Below are positions 1 through 8,306 of a stretch of 64,000 nt of DNA, one piece after another. The stretch comes from Bacillota bacterium. Its GTDB lineage: Bacteria > Bacillota > Clostridia > Lachnospirales > Lachnospiraceae. The stretch's first letter is position 1. Each line of letters opens with the position of its first letter. Made by a program: the position numbers and the translations under genes. The stretch is from contig JAEZMV010000017.1 of the NCBI GenBank assembly GCA_023414875.1, positions 62,001 through 126,000 of the forward strand. Reading direction: 5' to 3'. A model generated the notes under the pieces. That model saw nothing but the letters and a program-made list of their open reading frames with translations. It had not been told where the DNA came from and searched no databases.

Positions 1-407
1 TTCAGAACCATATCCTTTAATACTGTGTTCCAAATAGGTACATATAGATTTAAAGATTTAGTTCTTCGATCTTCCTTTACAGCAGAAGCATGCGTCTTTG
101 CATACTTAATCATATCCTTAAGAAGCTCCTTGTCTCCTCCACGTTCTTTTGTATCAAACAGGAAAAAGGCTTCTCCGTCGTAATTGCCCTCGTTGATAAC
201 ACAGGCTACTATTTTGCCGTTTTCTCTATAGACGCCAACGGTATGATAAAATGCATGATAATGTCCGGTATGTGCCGGATGCAATCCTCTAGCAAATTCA
301 TTCCTACTCAAATTCCAGACGGGGTATTCCCATTGATACGATGCTAGTATTAATTGTTCAATACCATCAAAATCCTCATCCTTATAAAAATTAAATTCAT
401 AACGCAT
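1..407 (-). CDS. GNAT-like N-acetyltransferase, 3' end outside window
   Basis: The first 135 codons of a minus-strand gene are visible; the rest lies left of the window. The start at 407 (MRYEFNFYKDEDF) follows an AGGAT ribosome site. The N-terminus has the look of a GNAT enzyme: an acidic first helix, then beta strands in 'GVYRENGKIVACVINE', where such proteins place the strands leading to the acetyl-CoA site. The acetyl-CoA loop itself should lie beyond the window, so family assignment rests on the N-terminal half only. Substrate unknown. Confidence 0.6.
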   Translation of the reverse strand, partial: MRYEFNFYKDEDFDGIEQLILASYQWEYPVWNLSRNEFARGLHPAHTGHYHAFYHTVGVYRENGKIVACVINEGNYDGEAFFLFDTKERGGDKELLKDMIKYAKTHASAVKEDRRTKSLNLYVPIWNTVLKDMVL

Positions 408-444
408 ATTTATCCTCGTTTCTGCGCTGCCTTTAGTGCATATT

Positions 445-504
445 AAGTTTGTGAGAACAGCGCTGACACAAACTTGCTAGTGAAAGATTGAAAAATCTTT
501 CACT
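445..504. other. Two adjacent hairpins
   Basis: The first hairpin pairs AAGTTTGTG (445-453) with CACAAACTT (467-475). The second is a perfect 11-bp stem, AGTGAAAGATT (479-489) with AATCTTTCACT (494-504), closed by GAAA. Neither has a clear T-tract. They lie in the gap between the divergent-looking 5' end of the GNAT gene and the terminator of the next gene; role unknown. Confidence 0.45.
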
Positions 505-599
505 ACTTCAGCATTTGATTAGTTTTGTTTTATATAAAGATTTTACCATCTTTCCATTTTAAATATATTCCATAAATAATTATAATTATTTATAACACA

Positions 600-629
600 A
601 AAACAGGATTCTGTTATGAACCCTGTTTT
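600..629 (-). terminator. Terminator of the CD3324-type gene
   Basis: The stem AAAACAGG/CCTGTTTT is extended by an inner TTC/GAA pairing and followed on the minus strand by TTTTTGTG. It sits 4 bp beyond the stop codon of the gene at 634-891. Confidence 0.75.
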
Positions 630-633
630 AATA

Positions 634-891
634 TTAACTATAAATAATTTTTTTAACTGTATCAAAGGCCAATCCATAGGAATCACATATGTGAGAAATG
701 GATTTTCCGTCTTGATATTTCTTTTTGATTTCATTGTTTCTCATCAAGTAATATGTACGAGAGCCACTTTTTTCTCCCCATTTTTTTTGCGCTAAATCAT
801 TGGGGACATAAAGTAAATCACCCTTTACATAAGCTTGAAGTTCCTTCAATAATTTTTCTGGTAAAACATCTGCTGCATTTATATATTTCAT
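634..891 (-). CDS. CD3324-type small HTH protein (copy 1)
   Basis: 85 aa. It begins MKYINAADVLPE, and its C-terminal half (about residues 45-83) reads as a helix-turn-helix with 'HICDSYGLAFDTVKKII'. It matches the architecture of the CD3324 family, Mor-activator-like small regulators of Clostridia, as I remember it. A close paralogue lies at 15110-15373; both start MKYINA and share GxxSG/GSRT-like centres. The ATG at 891 was chosen because AGGAGC lies 7 bp upstream; a longer frame to 921 would bypass that site. A long inverted repeat lies just upstream (929-1005). Target unknown. Confidence 0.7.
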   Translation of the reverse strand: MKYINAADVLPEKLLKELQAYVKGDLLYVPNDLAQKKWGEKSGSRTYYLMRNNEIKKKYQDGKSISHICDSYGLAFDTVKKIIYS

Positions 892-928
892 AATTATCCG
901 CTCCTTATTTTTTGAATTCAAAATAAAG

Positions 929-1005
929 GCAGAATAAGCAGATAATGTAATACCTATTTATCCCATACAGAAATAGATTACATTATCGTTATTCTGCATG
1001 GGATA
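929..1005. repeat. Long inverted repeat with pseudoknot topology, upstream of CD3324-type gene
   Basis: Left arm 929-958 and right arm 971-997 form a long imperfect stem (GCAGAATAA/TTATTCTGC, GATAATGTAAT/ATTACATTATC, CTATTT/AAATAG). The apical loop TATCCCAT (959-966) is complementary to ATGGGATA (998-1005), which flanks the stem. On the gene's strand the order is a-b-a'-b', an H-type pseudoknot. It ends 38 bp before the start codon. The second CD3324-type gene has the same arrangement with unrelated bases. Confidence 0.7.
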
Positions 1006-1336
1006 TTGCTTTGTTATGATGTTTTCTAAAAAAAACTCTTTTTATGATTTTCACCTCCGGATAGATTATTTAATTGTAAAGTAAGAATTATTAAATTCTA
1101 AATCAGTATAGTCTTATTATAACATCCATTTTTAAGGGTGGCAACATATGTAAATAAAAAAGCCAAATAATCCCGCTCAATTACTCACACTATAATAAAA
1201 TAAGACCTTCTGAAAGCCATTCATCACGTTCTAAGGAAGCATGCTGCTATTCATATATCACTTGTAGATTTCTTCTAAAGGTGTTTCCATTATTGCATTC
1301 ATCAACTTAATTTATTATATCATTTTTATAGGTTCA

Positions 1337-1568
1337 TTACATCTCCTTGTCATATTTGAAACGGAAATATAGGCCATAAGCAACTACAAATAGATAAGCA
1401 AAAACCAATAACAAAATAACAATCATATCTGTACCCATTAAGACGTAAGAAAGCATTAGTGCCCCGAATACAAAAATCATCATATCATAAGCCTTAGCTT
1501 TAGCAGAGTTTCCAATAGCAATATTTCGTTCATCATTTCATAATGTAATCCATTCCATTTTTCTTCAT
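1337..1568 (-). pseudogene. Broken two-TM membrane partner of the XRE regulator
   Basis: The start codon at 1568 overlaps the stop of the upstream XRE gene (TAATG), behind GAGGAATT. After eleven codons (MKKNGMDYIMK) the frame ends. Removing one A from the AAA triplet at 1536-1538 joins it to a frame running to 1337, with a DERNIAIGNSAKAKAYD stretch and two hydrophobic segments. The protein would be about 76 aa. Small membrane proteins paired with XRE regulators are common in Clostridia, and an intact four-TM analogue lies at 29167-29604. The break is a single-base indel: either real decay or a sequencing error. Confidence 0.7.
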
Positions 1569-1768
1569 TACAATTCCTCCTCATAAATAAATATTTCCTC
1601 GATACTCATATCAAAATAACGTGCGATTTTAAATGCTAAAATTATTGACGGGTTATATCGTCCGTTTTCAAGAGAACCAATCGTTTGCCGGGATACTTCC
1701 AGAGCAAGTGCCAGTTCCTCTTGCTTAACACCTCGTTGCTTTCTGATTTCTTCTAATCGATTTTTCAA
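1568..1768 (-). CDS. XRE-family transcriptional regulator
   Basis: 66 aa starting at a TTG (LKNRLEEIRKQR), with AGGGAG 7 bp upstream. An ATG further upstream at 1804 would place the operator dyad inside the coding frame and lacks a ribosome site. Residues 4-60 are a canonical Cro/CI-type HTH ('KQEELALALEVSRQTIGSLE'). It is coupled to the membrane-protein pseudogene by a TAATG overlap. The module matches the one at 29167-29823, including the TTG start, so such modules are probably autoregulated by the dyads in their promoters. Signal sensed unknown. Confidence 0.85.
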   Translation of the reverse strand: MKNRLEEIRKQRGVKQEELALALEVSRQTIGSLENGRYNPSIILAFKIARYFDMSIEEIFIYEEEL

Positions 1769-1780
1769 GTTTGTGCTCCC

Positions 1781-1851
1781 TTCTATGGAAAGTACGCTTT
1801 CCATAGAATTATTATGTCAATTCTTAGTAAAATGTCAAGCAAACTTTCCAT
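1781..1851 (-). promoter_or_regulatory. Promoter with operator dyad of the XRE module
   Basis: The minus strand shows TTGACA (1838-1833), a 16-bp spacer and CATAAT (1816-1811). Between the -10 and the gene lies a perfect 12-bp inverted repeat, TTCTATGGAAAG (1781-1792) with CTTTCCATAGAA (1797-1808). A further ATGGAAAGT half-site (1851-1843) overlaps the upstream side of the -35. Repressor sites on both sides of the promoter suggest autoregulation. Confidence 0.7.
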
Positions 1852-1898
1852 GATTTATTTCTATATTTATTTCACTTACAACATGTAAATAAGAAAAA

Positions 1899-1934
1899 TC
1901 GCCAGAAGTCTCATAAAACAAGGACTTCTGACGA
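1899..1934. repeat. Dispersed hairpin, copy 1
   Basis: GCCAGAAGTC (1901-1910) pairs with GACTTCTGAC (1923-1932). Related hairpins lie at 30022-30058 and, in part, near 33620-33640. It precedes a tRNA-terminator-like hairpin and a tRNA-Gly scar. Confidence 0.55.
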
Positions 1935-1950
1935 TCTGATCAAGACACAT

Positions 1951-1992
1951 AAAAAGAAAGAACCTATGCTTCACATAAGTTCTTTCCTTTTA
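1951..1992 (-). terminator. tRNA-type terminator attached to scar 1
   Basis: AAAGAAAGAACCTATG pairs with CATAAGTTCTTTCC and is flanked by T-runs. It is almost the same as the terminator behind the intact tRNA-Gly at 54157-54199, which supports reading the neighbouring sequence as a displaced tRNA end. Confidence 0.65.
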
Positions 1993-1993
1993 A

Positions 1994-2012
1994 ACGAGAG
2001 ACGGGATTTGAC
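1994..2012 (-). repeat. tRNA-Gly 3'-end scar 1 (degenerate)
   Basis: ACGAGAGACGGGATTTGAC resembles the tRNA-Gly 3' end (GCGCGAGACGGGATTCGAAC on the plus strand) with several changes. It is followed by CAAATCCC, the junction also seen at scars 2 and 6. Confidence 0.5.
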
Positions 2013-2091
2013 AAATCCCAAAACATAAAATACTTTAAGGAATAAGTGCAGAAAAGACATTAATATACTTGGCACTTACGATTCTCATAAG

Positions 2092-3453
2092 TTATTTCTT
2101 TAATATAACCCCTTGAATAGAAGCATTGAGGTTACCAATAAATAACTTTGCATCTTCCTCACTGCCTACAACATCTCCATAATGAATTGGAACAGCTACA
2201 AGAGGTTTTATAGTATTTGCAGCCTTGGCAGCTTCTGATGCATCCATAGTATAAGTACCACCTACCGGTAAAAATGCAACATCTACATCCAAATCCTTCA
2301 TTTCAGGTATAATATCCGTGTCTCCTGCAAAATAGTAGCTTGTGTTTTTTATATTAAGAATATAGCCAACCCAATTAGCATCCTTCTTGTGGAAATCCTT
2401 GTTTGTATTATAGGACGGAACGGTTTTAAATTCTAATCCATTCAGTGTATAATTTTCAAAAGGAACTACAGTAATGATATTCTGAAAACCTTCTTTTACT
2501 AAATTCTCTGCTCCATCCGCTGTAATAATAATCTTGGTAGAAGCCTTCGCTATTTTTTTGATATCTGCGACAGAATAATGGTCTCCGTGGGTATGTGTAA
2601 TAAATATGATATCTGCATCCTTGGGTTCACCGTCGATATTAAACGGATCAACATATATTATCTTGTCAGTAACAATTTTGATTGTTGACTGTTTTAAATG
2701 ACTAATATTATTCAGTAAATTCTTTACTACAGCACCTGTAATCTTCTTATCAAGCAAGGAAATAAACGTTCTTGCATCTTTTGTTGTACCAACAACATCA
2801 CCGAAATGAACCGGAACTGCAACCTTAGGCTTCATAACATTTGCTGCTTTTGCAGCTTCCTTTGCATCCATAGTATAAGTACCTCCAACAGGAAGAAATA
2901 CTACATCGGCTTTAACTTTTTTCATTTCAGGTATAAGATCGGTGTCACCGGCGATATAATATTTTATTGAATTCATCGTTACATTGTAGCCAACCCATTG
3001 ACTATCTTTTTTATGAAAATCTTTGTTCGTATTATAGGAAGCTATAGTTTCGAACTTTATTCCGCTTACTGTATATTTTTTGCCTGGTGCTACAGAAACG
3101 ATATTTTTAATCCCCGCCTTCTTTGCTAGGTCCACACCATCCGCTGTAATTACTAAAGTTCCGCCCTTCTTCATAACCTTTTGGATTTCATCAATTGAAA
3201 AATGATCTCCGTGCGTATGTGTTACAAATACAATATCTCCATCCTTTGGATTACCTTCAATTGCATATGGATCAAAATAAACTGTCTTTTTCCCCTCGAT
3301 TCGTATGGTAGATTGTGCCATACAGCTTACGCCCTTCAAGTAATCCTTTGAAGTACTATTTTCCGCTGCGAGCACCTGTGTTGGTGCAACACCAGAAAAA
3401 AGTACGGCGAAAAGCATAAAAAATGCCATTAAAAATGAAAAGCTTTTTTTCAT
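2092..3453 (-). CDS. Secreted protein with two tandem metallo-beta-lactamase-fold domains
   Basis: 453 aa. A signal peptide covers residues 1-30 (hydrophobic core FLMAFFMLFAVLFSG, cleavage near VLAA-EN). Two homologous MBL-fold domains follow, about 47-235 and 254-450. Each keeps the HxHxDH zinc motif (HTHGDH at 79-84 and 287-292), AGDTD (168-172 in domain 1) and a late PVHFGD or PIHYGD histidine. The two domains share long identical stretches such as SYNTNKDFHKKD, so they arose by internal duplication. UlaG-like MBL hydrolases are the nearest family I recognise, but these are usually single-domain and cytoplasmic. Substrate unknown. The ribosome site is GAGGAG just upstream. Confidence 0.85.
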   Translation of the reverse strand: MKKSFSFLMAFFMLFAVLFSGVAPTQVLAAENSTSKDYLKGVSCMAQSTIRIEGKKTVYFDPYAIEGNPKDGDIVFVTHTHGDHFSIDEIQKVMKKGGTLVITADGVDLAKKAGIKNIVSVAPGKKYTVSGIKFETIASYNTNKDFHKKDSQWVGYNVTMNSIKYYIAGDTDLIPEMKKVKADVVFLPVGGTYTMDAKEAAKAANVMKPKVAVPVHFGDVVGTTKDARTFISLLDKKITGAVVKNLLNNISHLKQSTIKIVTDKIIYVDPFNIDGEPKDADIIFITHTHGDHYSVADIKKIAKASTKIIITADGAENLVKEGFQNIITVVPFENYTLNGLEFKTVPSYNTNKDFHKKDANWVGYILNIKNTSYYFAGDTDIIPEMKDLDVDVAFLPVGGTYTMDASEAAKAANTIKPLVAVPIHYGDVVGSEEDAKLFIGNLNASIQGVILKK

Positions 3454-3600
3454 ATCTTTGTCTCCTCTAATTATTTGATAAACTAATCATAGTCATTTTA
3501 TGCTATCATATGAATTGCAAATTATCAGAAAAACCTTGACTATTATCAGTATTATCGTAATAATTTCGACGAACTTTCTCTCTTAAAGGAGACATCTTTG

Positions 3601-4500
3601 TTAATGTAGAAGGATATTATAGTTATTTCTATACTCCGAAGGATTAAAATTAGTATACTTCTTAAAGGTTCGATTAAAATGGGCTACATCCGTAAACCCA
3701 ACTCGATACATGATTTCTGAGATGGGAATTAAGGTATCTCTCAACATACCAGAGGCTAGATTAATTCTTAATTGAATCAGACAGTGAATTACGGAGTCCC
3801 CAACCTCCTCATTAAATTTCTTGGTCAGGGTAGTTCGGTCAATGTTGAATTCCTTTACAAGTTCCGGGAGTGTTATCTTTTTATCGTAGTTACTATAAAG
3901 ATAAAGTATAACCCTCTCTACCTCCTCGGAGTAACCTGAAATGAATATACTCTGGTTCTGTTCCTTCACAAATTGACATTGCTCCACTAGAAAGAGGATT
4001 TCCATAAGAAAAGAGCGACCTCTGCAAGGCCAGTAATAGTCAGGCTGGTTCTCAAGTTGATCCGCTAATTGATCAAATATTTGAATCATTCTTTTTGCTG
4101 TTGCCATCGATAAATTGATTCTACCATAATCGCACTTAGTTCTTTCAAAAAATACTCTGAACCAATTACGATCACGTATGTCTGTTATCGTAAATTCTTC
4201 TGAACCATGTCGTAAATTATCATAAGTAAATTTATTATTGATGTATTCAGGGCTAAAGTAGATGGATCGCGATACTATATTAGATCCATTTATAATCTGT
4301 GGAATTTCGCCCTCATGAAAGCAAAATACCAAAGGCCCCATAAATAGTTCTTTATGTCCATTATATGTAATGCTACCAGACCCATGTTCTATGAAAAGGA
4401 TATGATATCTCTTTTCATTACATTCAAAATGATCTCTGTTTTTATAAACGCTTATCGGTATAATAATCTCTTTCGGGTTTACTTTATCAACTGTAACCAT
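3601..4500 (-). CDS. AraC-family transcriptional regulator
   Basis: 299 aa. The N-terminal half is cupin-like and would bind an effector. The C-terminal 100 residues hold the two-helix-turn-helix AraC domain ('ITLPELVKEFNIDRTTL' and 'ISEIMYRVGFTDVAHFNRTFKKYTNFNPSEYR', the second being the conserved AraC signature). The ATG at 4500 follows AAGGAG at 6 bp; an in-frame TTG at 4515 is less likely. It stands alone next to the MBL gene, transcribed in the same direction, so it may regulate that gene. Effector unknown. Confidence 0.85.
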   Translation of the reverse strand: MVTVDKVNPKEIIIPISVYKNRDHFECNEKRYHILFIEHGSGSITYNGHKELFMGPLVFCFHEGEIPQIINGSNIVSRSIYFSPEYINNKFTYDNLRHGSEEFTITDIRDRNWFRVFFERTKCDYGRINLSMATAKRMIQIFDQLADQLENQPDYYWPCRGRSFLMEILFLVEQCQFVKEQNQSIFISGYSEEVERVILYLYSNYDKKITLPELVKEFNIDRTTLTKKFNEEVGDSVIHCLIQLRINLASGMLRDTLIPISEIMYRVGFTDVAHFNRTFKKYTNFNPSEYRNNYNILLH

Positions 4501-4678
4501 ATTCTGCTCCTTCAAATCTCAATAAGCTCGTTCATTACCACTTGTCCTAGAGTATCCTAGTTATTGGCAATGCTACTTGGACTAAGCTATACTGATTTCA
4601 TTTGTATATGCCACCTATAGTGGATCAATGGTTAAAATTATTATAACAGAAATGAATATAAAAATCTATTTGAAAAAT

Positions 4679-4711
4679 CCTCAGAGACCTTGATTTTTCA
4701 AGGCTCTGAGG
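4679..4711 (-). terminator. Terminator hairpin attached to scar 2
   Basis: CCTCAGAGaCCTTGA pairs with TCAAGGcTCTGAGG and is followed on the minus strand by ATTTTTC. It lies on the 3' side of scar 2, as expected for a displaced tRNA terminator. Confidence 0.7.
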
Positions 4712-4718
4712 AGATAAG

Positions 4719-4742
4719 TTGAGCGAGTGATGGGATTCTAAC
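4719..4742 (-). repeat. tRNA-Gly 3'-end scar 2
   Basis: TTGAGCGAGTGATGGGATTCTAAC is a diverged copy of the tRNA-Gly 3' end. It continues into CAAATCCCTACACACA, the same junction as scar 6. The scar truncates the reading frame at 4743-4855. Confidence 0.6.
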
Positions 4743-4855
4743 AAATCCCTACACACAACAATACTGATAAGTAGGAGATTAACATAGCGGTTTTCTTTGA
4801 ATAATGGAAGTAGAATTTCTCTTTCATTACTACTAATCGTATAAAGCTCAGACAT
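4743..4855 (-). pseudogene. 5' fragment of an enzyme gene cut by scar 2
   Basis: The frame opens MSELYTISSNEREILLP and continues for about 33 natural-looking residues before running into the tRNA-like scar and its terminator. The opening resembles the start of ZmaR-type GNAT acetyltransferases, but too little remains to be sure. The ribosome site is weak. I read it as the 5' end of a gene whose remainder was lost at an integration junction. Confidence 0.4.
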
Positions 4856-4898
4856 AATAATAAACAACCCGCAACACTTCTATTTATGTAACATTACA

Positions 4899-5840
4899 CT
4901 ATAGAACATATAATTTTCGAAATGCATCCACCATTCCATTGTACTGAATAGCTACTTGTTCAAAGGAACTGTTTTTTAAGTACTGGGCCCAAAATGAAAA
5001 AGTACATAACACTGTAGAAGCATATTTTTCTTTCAGTAACGTTTCTTTATCAATAAAACTGTTTCTGTATAGAGACACTCTTTCACAGTAGTAATCGAGT
5101 AAATGTTCTTCTTTCATATCAATCCCCATACCATGACCTCTACTAATAAAAAAAGAAATATCACTAATAGACTTACCAATATTGATGCCTTGCCAATCAC
5201 ATACAATTAATTGATTTCCATCATAAAGGATATTTTCTGGATGAAAATCACCATGACAGAGGCAATGGGGTTCACAATTTAAAACTGGACAAACGATTTC
5301 TATATTTTCATAGATCTCATCTAACACCTTATCTTCAAATTTACCCTTATACTGGTTTAGAACAAGTTTCCAATCATTATATGAATTTTCTGCTGATTGT
5401 TTATTAATATCTATTTTCTGATGTTGAAGTTTCAATGAGTTAATCTTATCAATGGGAATACTATTAATTTTAGCGCATATATCTACCGCTTGCTTTTGTA
5501 AATTTAAATCCCAAGATTCTTTCTTAATAGGAGAATAGTAATTCATGACTAAAATTATACCATACTCATTACTGTTTTCATAAAATATAGTGTTGGGTAT
5601 ATACGGGAGCCTTAATGATTCAAATAACTCATAAAAGTGAAGTTCTCTTTCATAAGAATTATTAATATTTTTATCTGTTTGAATATACTTCGGAATATTT
5701 TTTAATACATATTTTTTTTCTCCATCAGTAATTATATATACTTTTGCGCCACCAGCACCAATCGTTATAGCTTCATATGTAACCTTGTTTGTAAATATCT
5801 GATTAAGCTCAAGATATGAAAAAATATTGTTAGCATTCAT
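4899..5840 (-). CDS. Aminoglycoside/choline-kinase-fold phosphotransferase
   Basis: 313 aa of the APH kinase fold. The Brenner-type catalytic motif HGDFHPEN and the metal-binding 'VCDWQG' lie at about 60 % of the length, and a glycine-containing nucleotide loop (AGGAKVYII) lies near the N-terminus. The ATG at 5840 follows GGAGG with 8-bp spacing; an upstream in-frame start would skip this site. Such enzymes phosphorylate small hydroxylated molecules, including aminoglycosides, but the sequence does not show which. It sits between scars 2 and 3 with no operon partner. Confidence 0.8.
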   Translation of the reverse strand: MNANNIFSYLELNQIFTNKVTYEAITIGAGGAKVYIITDGEKKYVLKNIPKYIQTDKNINNSYERELHFYELFESLRLPYIPNTIFYENSNEYGIILVMNYYSPIKKESWDLNLQKQAVDICAKINSIPIDKINSLKLQHQKIDINKQSAENSYNDWKLVLNQYKGKFEDKVLDEIYENIEIVCPVLNCEPHCLCHGDFHPENILYDGNQLIVCDWQGINIGKSISDISFFISRGHGMGIDMKEEHLLDYYCERVSLYRNSFIDKETLLKEKYASTVLCTFSFWAQYLKNSSFEQVAIQYNGMVDAFRKLYVL

Positions 5841-6035
5841 CGAAATATCCTCCATTAATATAATCGAAACAATTCCTTTATCCATTCAACACCATAAGTA
5901 CAACTGCAAGGCTGGCATAAATCCATATTTTATTGCTTCTTTTTGTATATCAACTCAAAAATTCGGCATAAAATAACCACCCTTCATTTTATTAATTATA
6001 ACATTCAAATAAAAGGTGGTGTATAAATAGAAGGT

Positions 6036-6764
6036 TTATAATTTTTTCATTTCTTCTTGTAACATATATAGCTCTTTTGCAACATTATGTAATTCATGTA
6101 ATGATTGAAGATATCGATCTGCAACTCCTATCAAGTCTTTATGTTCACCGGGATTAACCAGCAATTCTATTGAATTTATATTCTTGCTATTATCATAGTC
6201 TAACAAGAATTTACGAATTAACATAATGCTATATCCAGTATTAATGAGCAAATGAATCAAATACATGCGATTGATTATTTTTTGTGAGTAAATTCTTCTC
6301 TGATATGGTTTGAATGAAGTAAGTAAATCATTACGCTCCCAATTTCTTATAGTCTCTTCAGTAATTCCTAATATATCTGCGGCTTGTTTTTTAGTATAAA
6401 TATTTATGGAAGCATTCTCCGTCATTAAACCACTACGGACCAATTCAATTACCGTATGAACACGATGTATTTCATCTTGTATCAATTTTAAGTAAATAGA
6501 TGTTGTATATTTATATTCGCTCAAGTCCCATTCTTTTGCAGCCTCTATAATTCTCATACTAGCTTTTCTAAGTTGCTTATTTACGAAACCACAGAATACC
6601 AGTTTACATATTATAACTTGATAAATATGATGCCGATTAAAAATTCTATAGTTATTTGGAAGTCGATTTACATTTTCTAAAAATCCACAACCTTCATAAT
6701 AACGAATTGTACCTGCCTTTACACCTGTAAATCGAGTTACTTCACCTATATTAAATAGCTCCAC
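6036..6764 (-). CDS. Double-MerR transcriptional regulator
   Basis: 242 aa with two winged-helix MerR domains in one chain. The first starts at residue 4 (NIGEVTRFTGVKAGTIRYYE). The second starts at about 122 (YTKKQAADILGITEETIRNW) and is followed by a third helical stretch. Ordinary MerR proteins have one such domain and dimerise, so this one may act as a pseudo-dimer. It starts with GTG, and GGAG lies 8 bp upstream. No effector-binding domain is visible. Target unknown. Confidence 0.8.
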   Translation of the reverse strand: MELFNIGEVTRFTGVKAGTIRYYEGCGFLENVNRLPNNYRIFNRHHIYQVIICKLVFCGFVNKQLRKASMRIIEAAKEWDLSEYKYTTSIYLKLIQDEIHRVHTVIELVRSGLMTENASINIYTKKQAADILGITEETIRNWERNDLLTSFKPYQRRIYSQKIINRMYLIHLLINTGYSIMLIRKFLLDYDNSKNINSIELLVNPGEHKDLIGVADRYLQSLHELHNVAKELYMLQEEMKKL

Positions 6765-6939
6765 AATACTTACTCCTTATAAGAGAGATGTTTATTCTCA
6801 ATATTAATAATATCCATTATGTACAGCTCATTTTATAAGAATAATACTACACTGCTAACAATAATCAGTCAAGAAAAGCAGGTGAACGGGTATAGAATGA
6901 CCAGCAGAAGCTTCAACGAAAGGAATGGCTGCATAAAAT

Positions 6940-6965
6940 AGCAAGGCAGCCAAAACTGCCTTGCT
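6940..6965. terminator. Perfect hairpin near scar 3
   Basis: AGCAAGGCAG (6940-6949) pairs perfectly with CTGCCTTGCT (6956-6965). It is likely a terminator that travelled with scar 3, although 50 bp separate them. Confidence 0.6.
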
Positions 6966-7017
6966 ATAAAAGTCTAACTTATTGGGGTAACATCGATCGG
7001 ATAAACCTTTTTCATAT

Positions 7018-7044
7018 TAAGCGCGAGATGGGATTCGAACAAAT
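7018..7044 (-). repeat. tRNA-Gly 3'-end scar 3
   Basis: TAAGCGCGAGATGGGATTCGAAC is a near-exact copy of the 3' end of tRNA-Gly, with one mismatch in the first 20 nt. It continues into AAATCTCCGCACA, a variant of the CAAATCCC-ACACA junction. The region 7045-7215 holds nothing else I recognise. Confidence 0.75.
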
Positions 7045-7218
7045 CTCCGCACATCGGATAATAGCATATTGGGTTTGTATTTCAAGAAAGGAGAAAACAA
7101 AACAAACAAAAACAGTTTAAAATAAGCAAACATATGAAACAAGCAGACCGTAAACAGAATAAAATTTTATTTACATGAGGTGATATCAGTTCACTAATTA
7201 AACGTTATAGCATTCAAT

Positions 7219-7245
7219 TAAGCGTGAGACGGGATTCGAACCCGA
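7219..7245 (-). repeat. tRNA-Gly 3'-end scar 4
   Basis: TAAGCGTGAGACGGGATTCGAACCCG matches the tRNA-Gly 3' end over about 26 nt with one change. The bases 7246-7418 hold no gene; they are AT-rich and lead to the stop codon of the anti-sigma gene. Confidence 0.75.
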
Positions 7246-7418
7246 ACAATTAATTGAAAATACGATAGAAAGGAGCTTTCCAACACGTCATTATTATCTA
7301 TACTCAAGATTGTACTCAATAGTCACAATATAAAGATTACGACATAACAACTGTAAAAGTTATGCTAACTCATCTTTACAAATCTGAACTTATGAACTTC
7401 GTGCTATGCTCCTAATAG

Positions 7419-8306
7419 TTAGTGTCTAAATTTCGAATGTTTCTTTTTATACAAAACATAAAATAGACAATAAATAGGTATTACTAAAAGCAAAATCAAA
7501 TAAAAATCACGAGTTGCTGAATATGAAGTGGCCTTCCATCCTTTAATCATAATATGACTTACATTATAAGAAATGGGAATAAATAGTGTTTTTACTAATA
7601 TGGCTTTAACCTTTTCTTTCTTTCTGAATATTACAACAAGCATTACCAAAACAAGTGAAAATAAGATGGAAGTAACAAAATAATAATTCAAAAATAATCG
7701 AGGTAAGGTCATAACGCCTCCATTATTATTGGGATTACTTCCATAGATTATTTTATCTTCTTGCCCACCATTAGACACATAATAAATAGTATTAACTATT
7801 TCTCCATTTGGATTTACCGTTATATCTTGTTTTTTCTCGATATTAAAGAGTTTGTTCCAGATTGTATTATAGATACTAATATCATATACGCCTTGCTCAC
7901 TTTGATAAATCTCATATTCACCTGTAAAAGAAAGTGTTACACAGCCATTATTATCCTTTACAGAAATATTATTAAATGATTCAGCATAAGGTAGATATTC
8001 AGGTGCTGTTAAATATGCAAATGATAATATTACAACGATGGCTGAAATAACTGCTGAAAGAATACCAGTAAGTGCTCGTTTTTTCTTTATATCCAGTCCT
8101 ATTTTTTTTATCACTTCAACACCGCTATCCTTTTCCGAACAAATATTTTTAACAGATATATCTGTTTGTGATAGTTCCAATTCATTATTGCACTCAGCAC
8201 AATGACTTAAATGCTCATCTACAAATTGTTTTGTATCGTCACTGATAACATTTTCAACATACAAAGGTAATATATCACGAACAATACTACACTCACGATT
8301 TTTCAT
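7419..8306 (-). CDS. Zinc-finger anti-sigma factor, membrane-bound
   Basis: 295 aa. Residues 6-40 form a zf-HC2 anti-sigma domain (C6, then HLSHCAEC with the HxxxCxxC pattern). A transmembrane helix follows near 82-103, then an extracytoplasmic domain of about 100 residues and several C-terminal hydrophobic helices. It overlaps the ECF sigma gene by 14 bp, so the pair is translated together. By family knowledge it holds the sigma factor at the membrane until a signal releases it. The extra C-terminal membrane helices are unusual for a plain RsiW-type protein. Confidence 0.85.
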   Translation of the reverse strand: MKNRECSIVRDILPLYVENVISDDTKQFVDEHLSHCAECNNELELSQTDISVKNICSEKDSGVEVIKKIGLDIKKKRALTGILSAVISAIVVILSFAYLTAPEYLPYAESFNNISVKDNNGCVTLSFTGEYEIYQSEQGVYDISIYNTIWNKLFNIEKKQDITVNPNGEIVNTIYYVSNGGQEDKIIYGSNPNNNGGVMTLPRLFLNYYFVTSILFSLVLVMLVVIFRKKEKVKAILVKTLFIPISYNVSHIMIKGWKATSYSATRDFYLILLLVIPIYCLFYVLYKKKHSKFRH

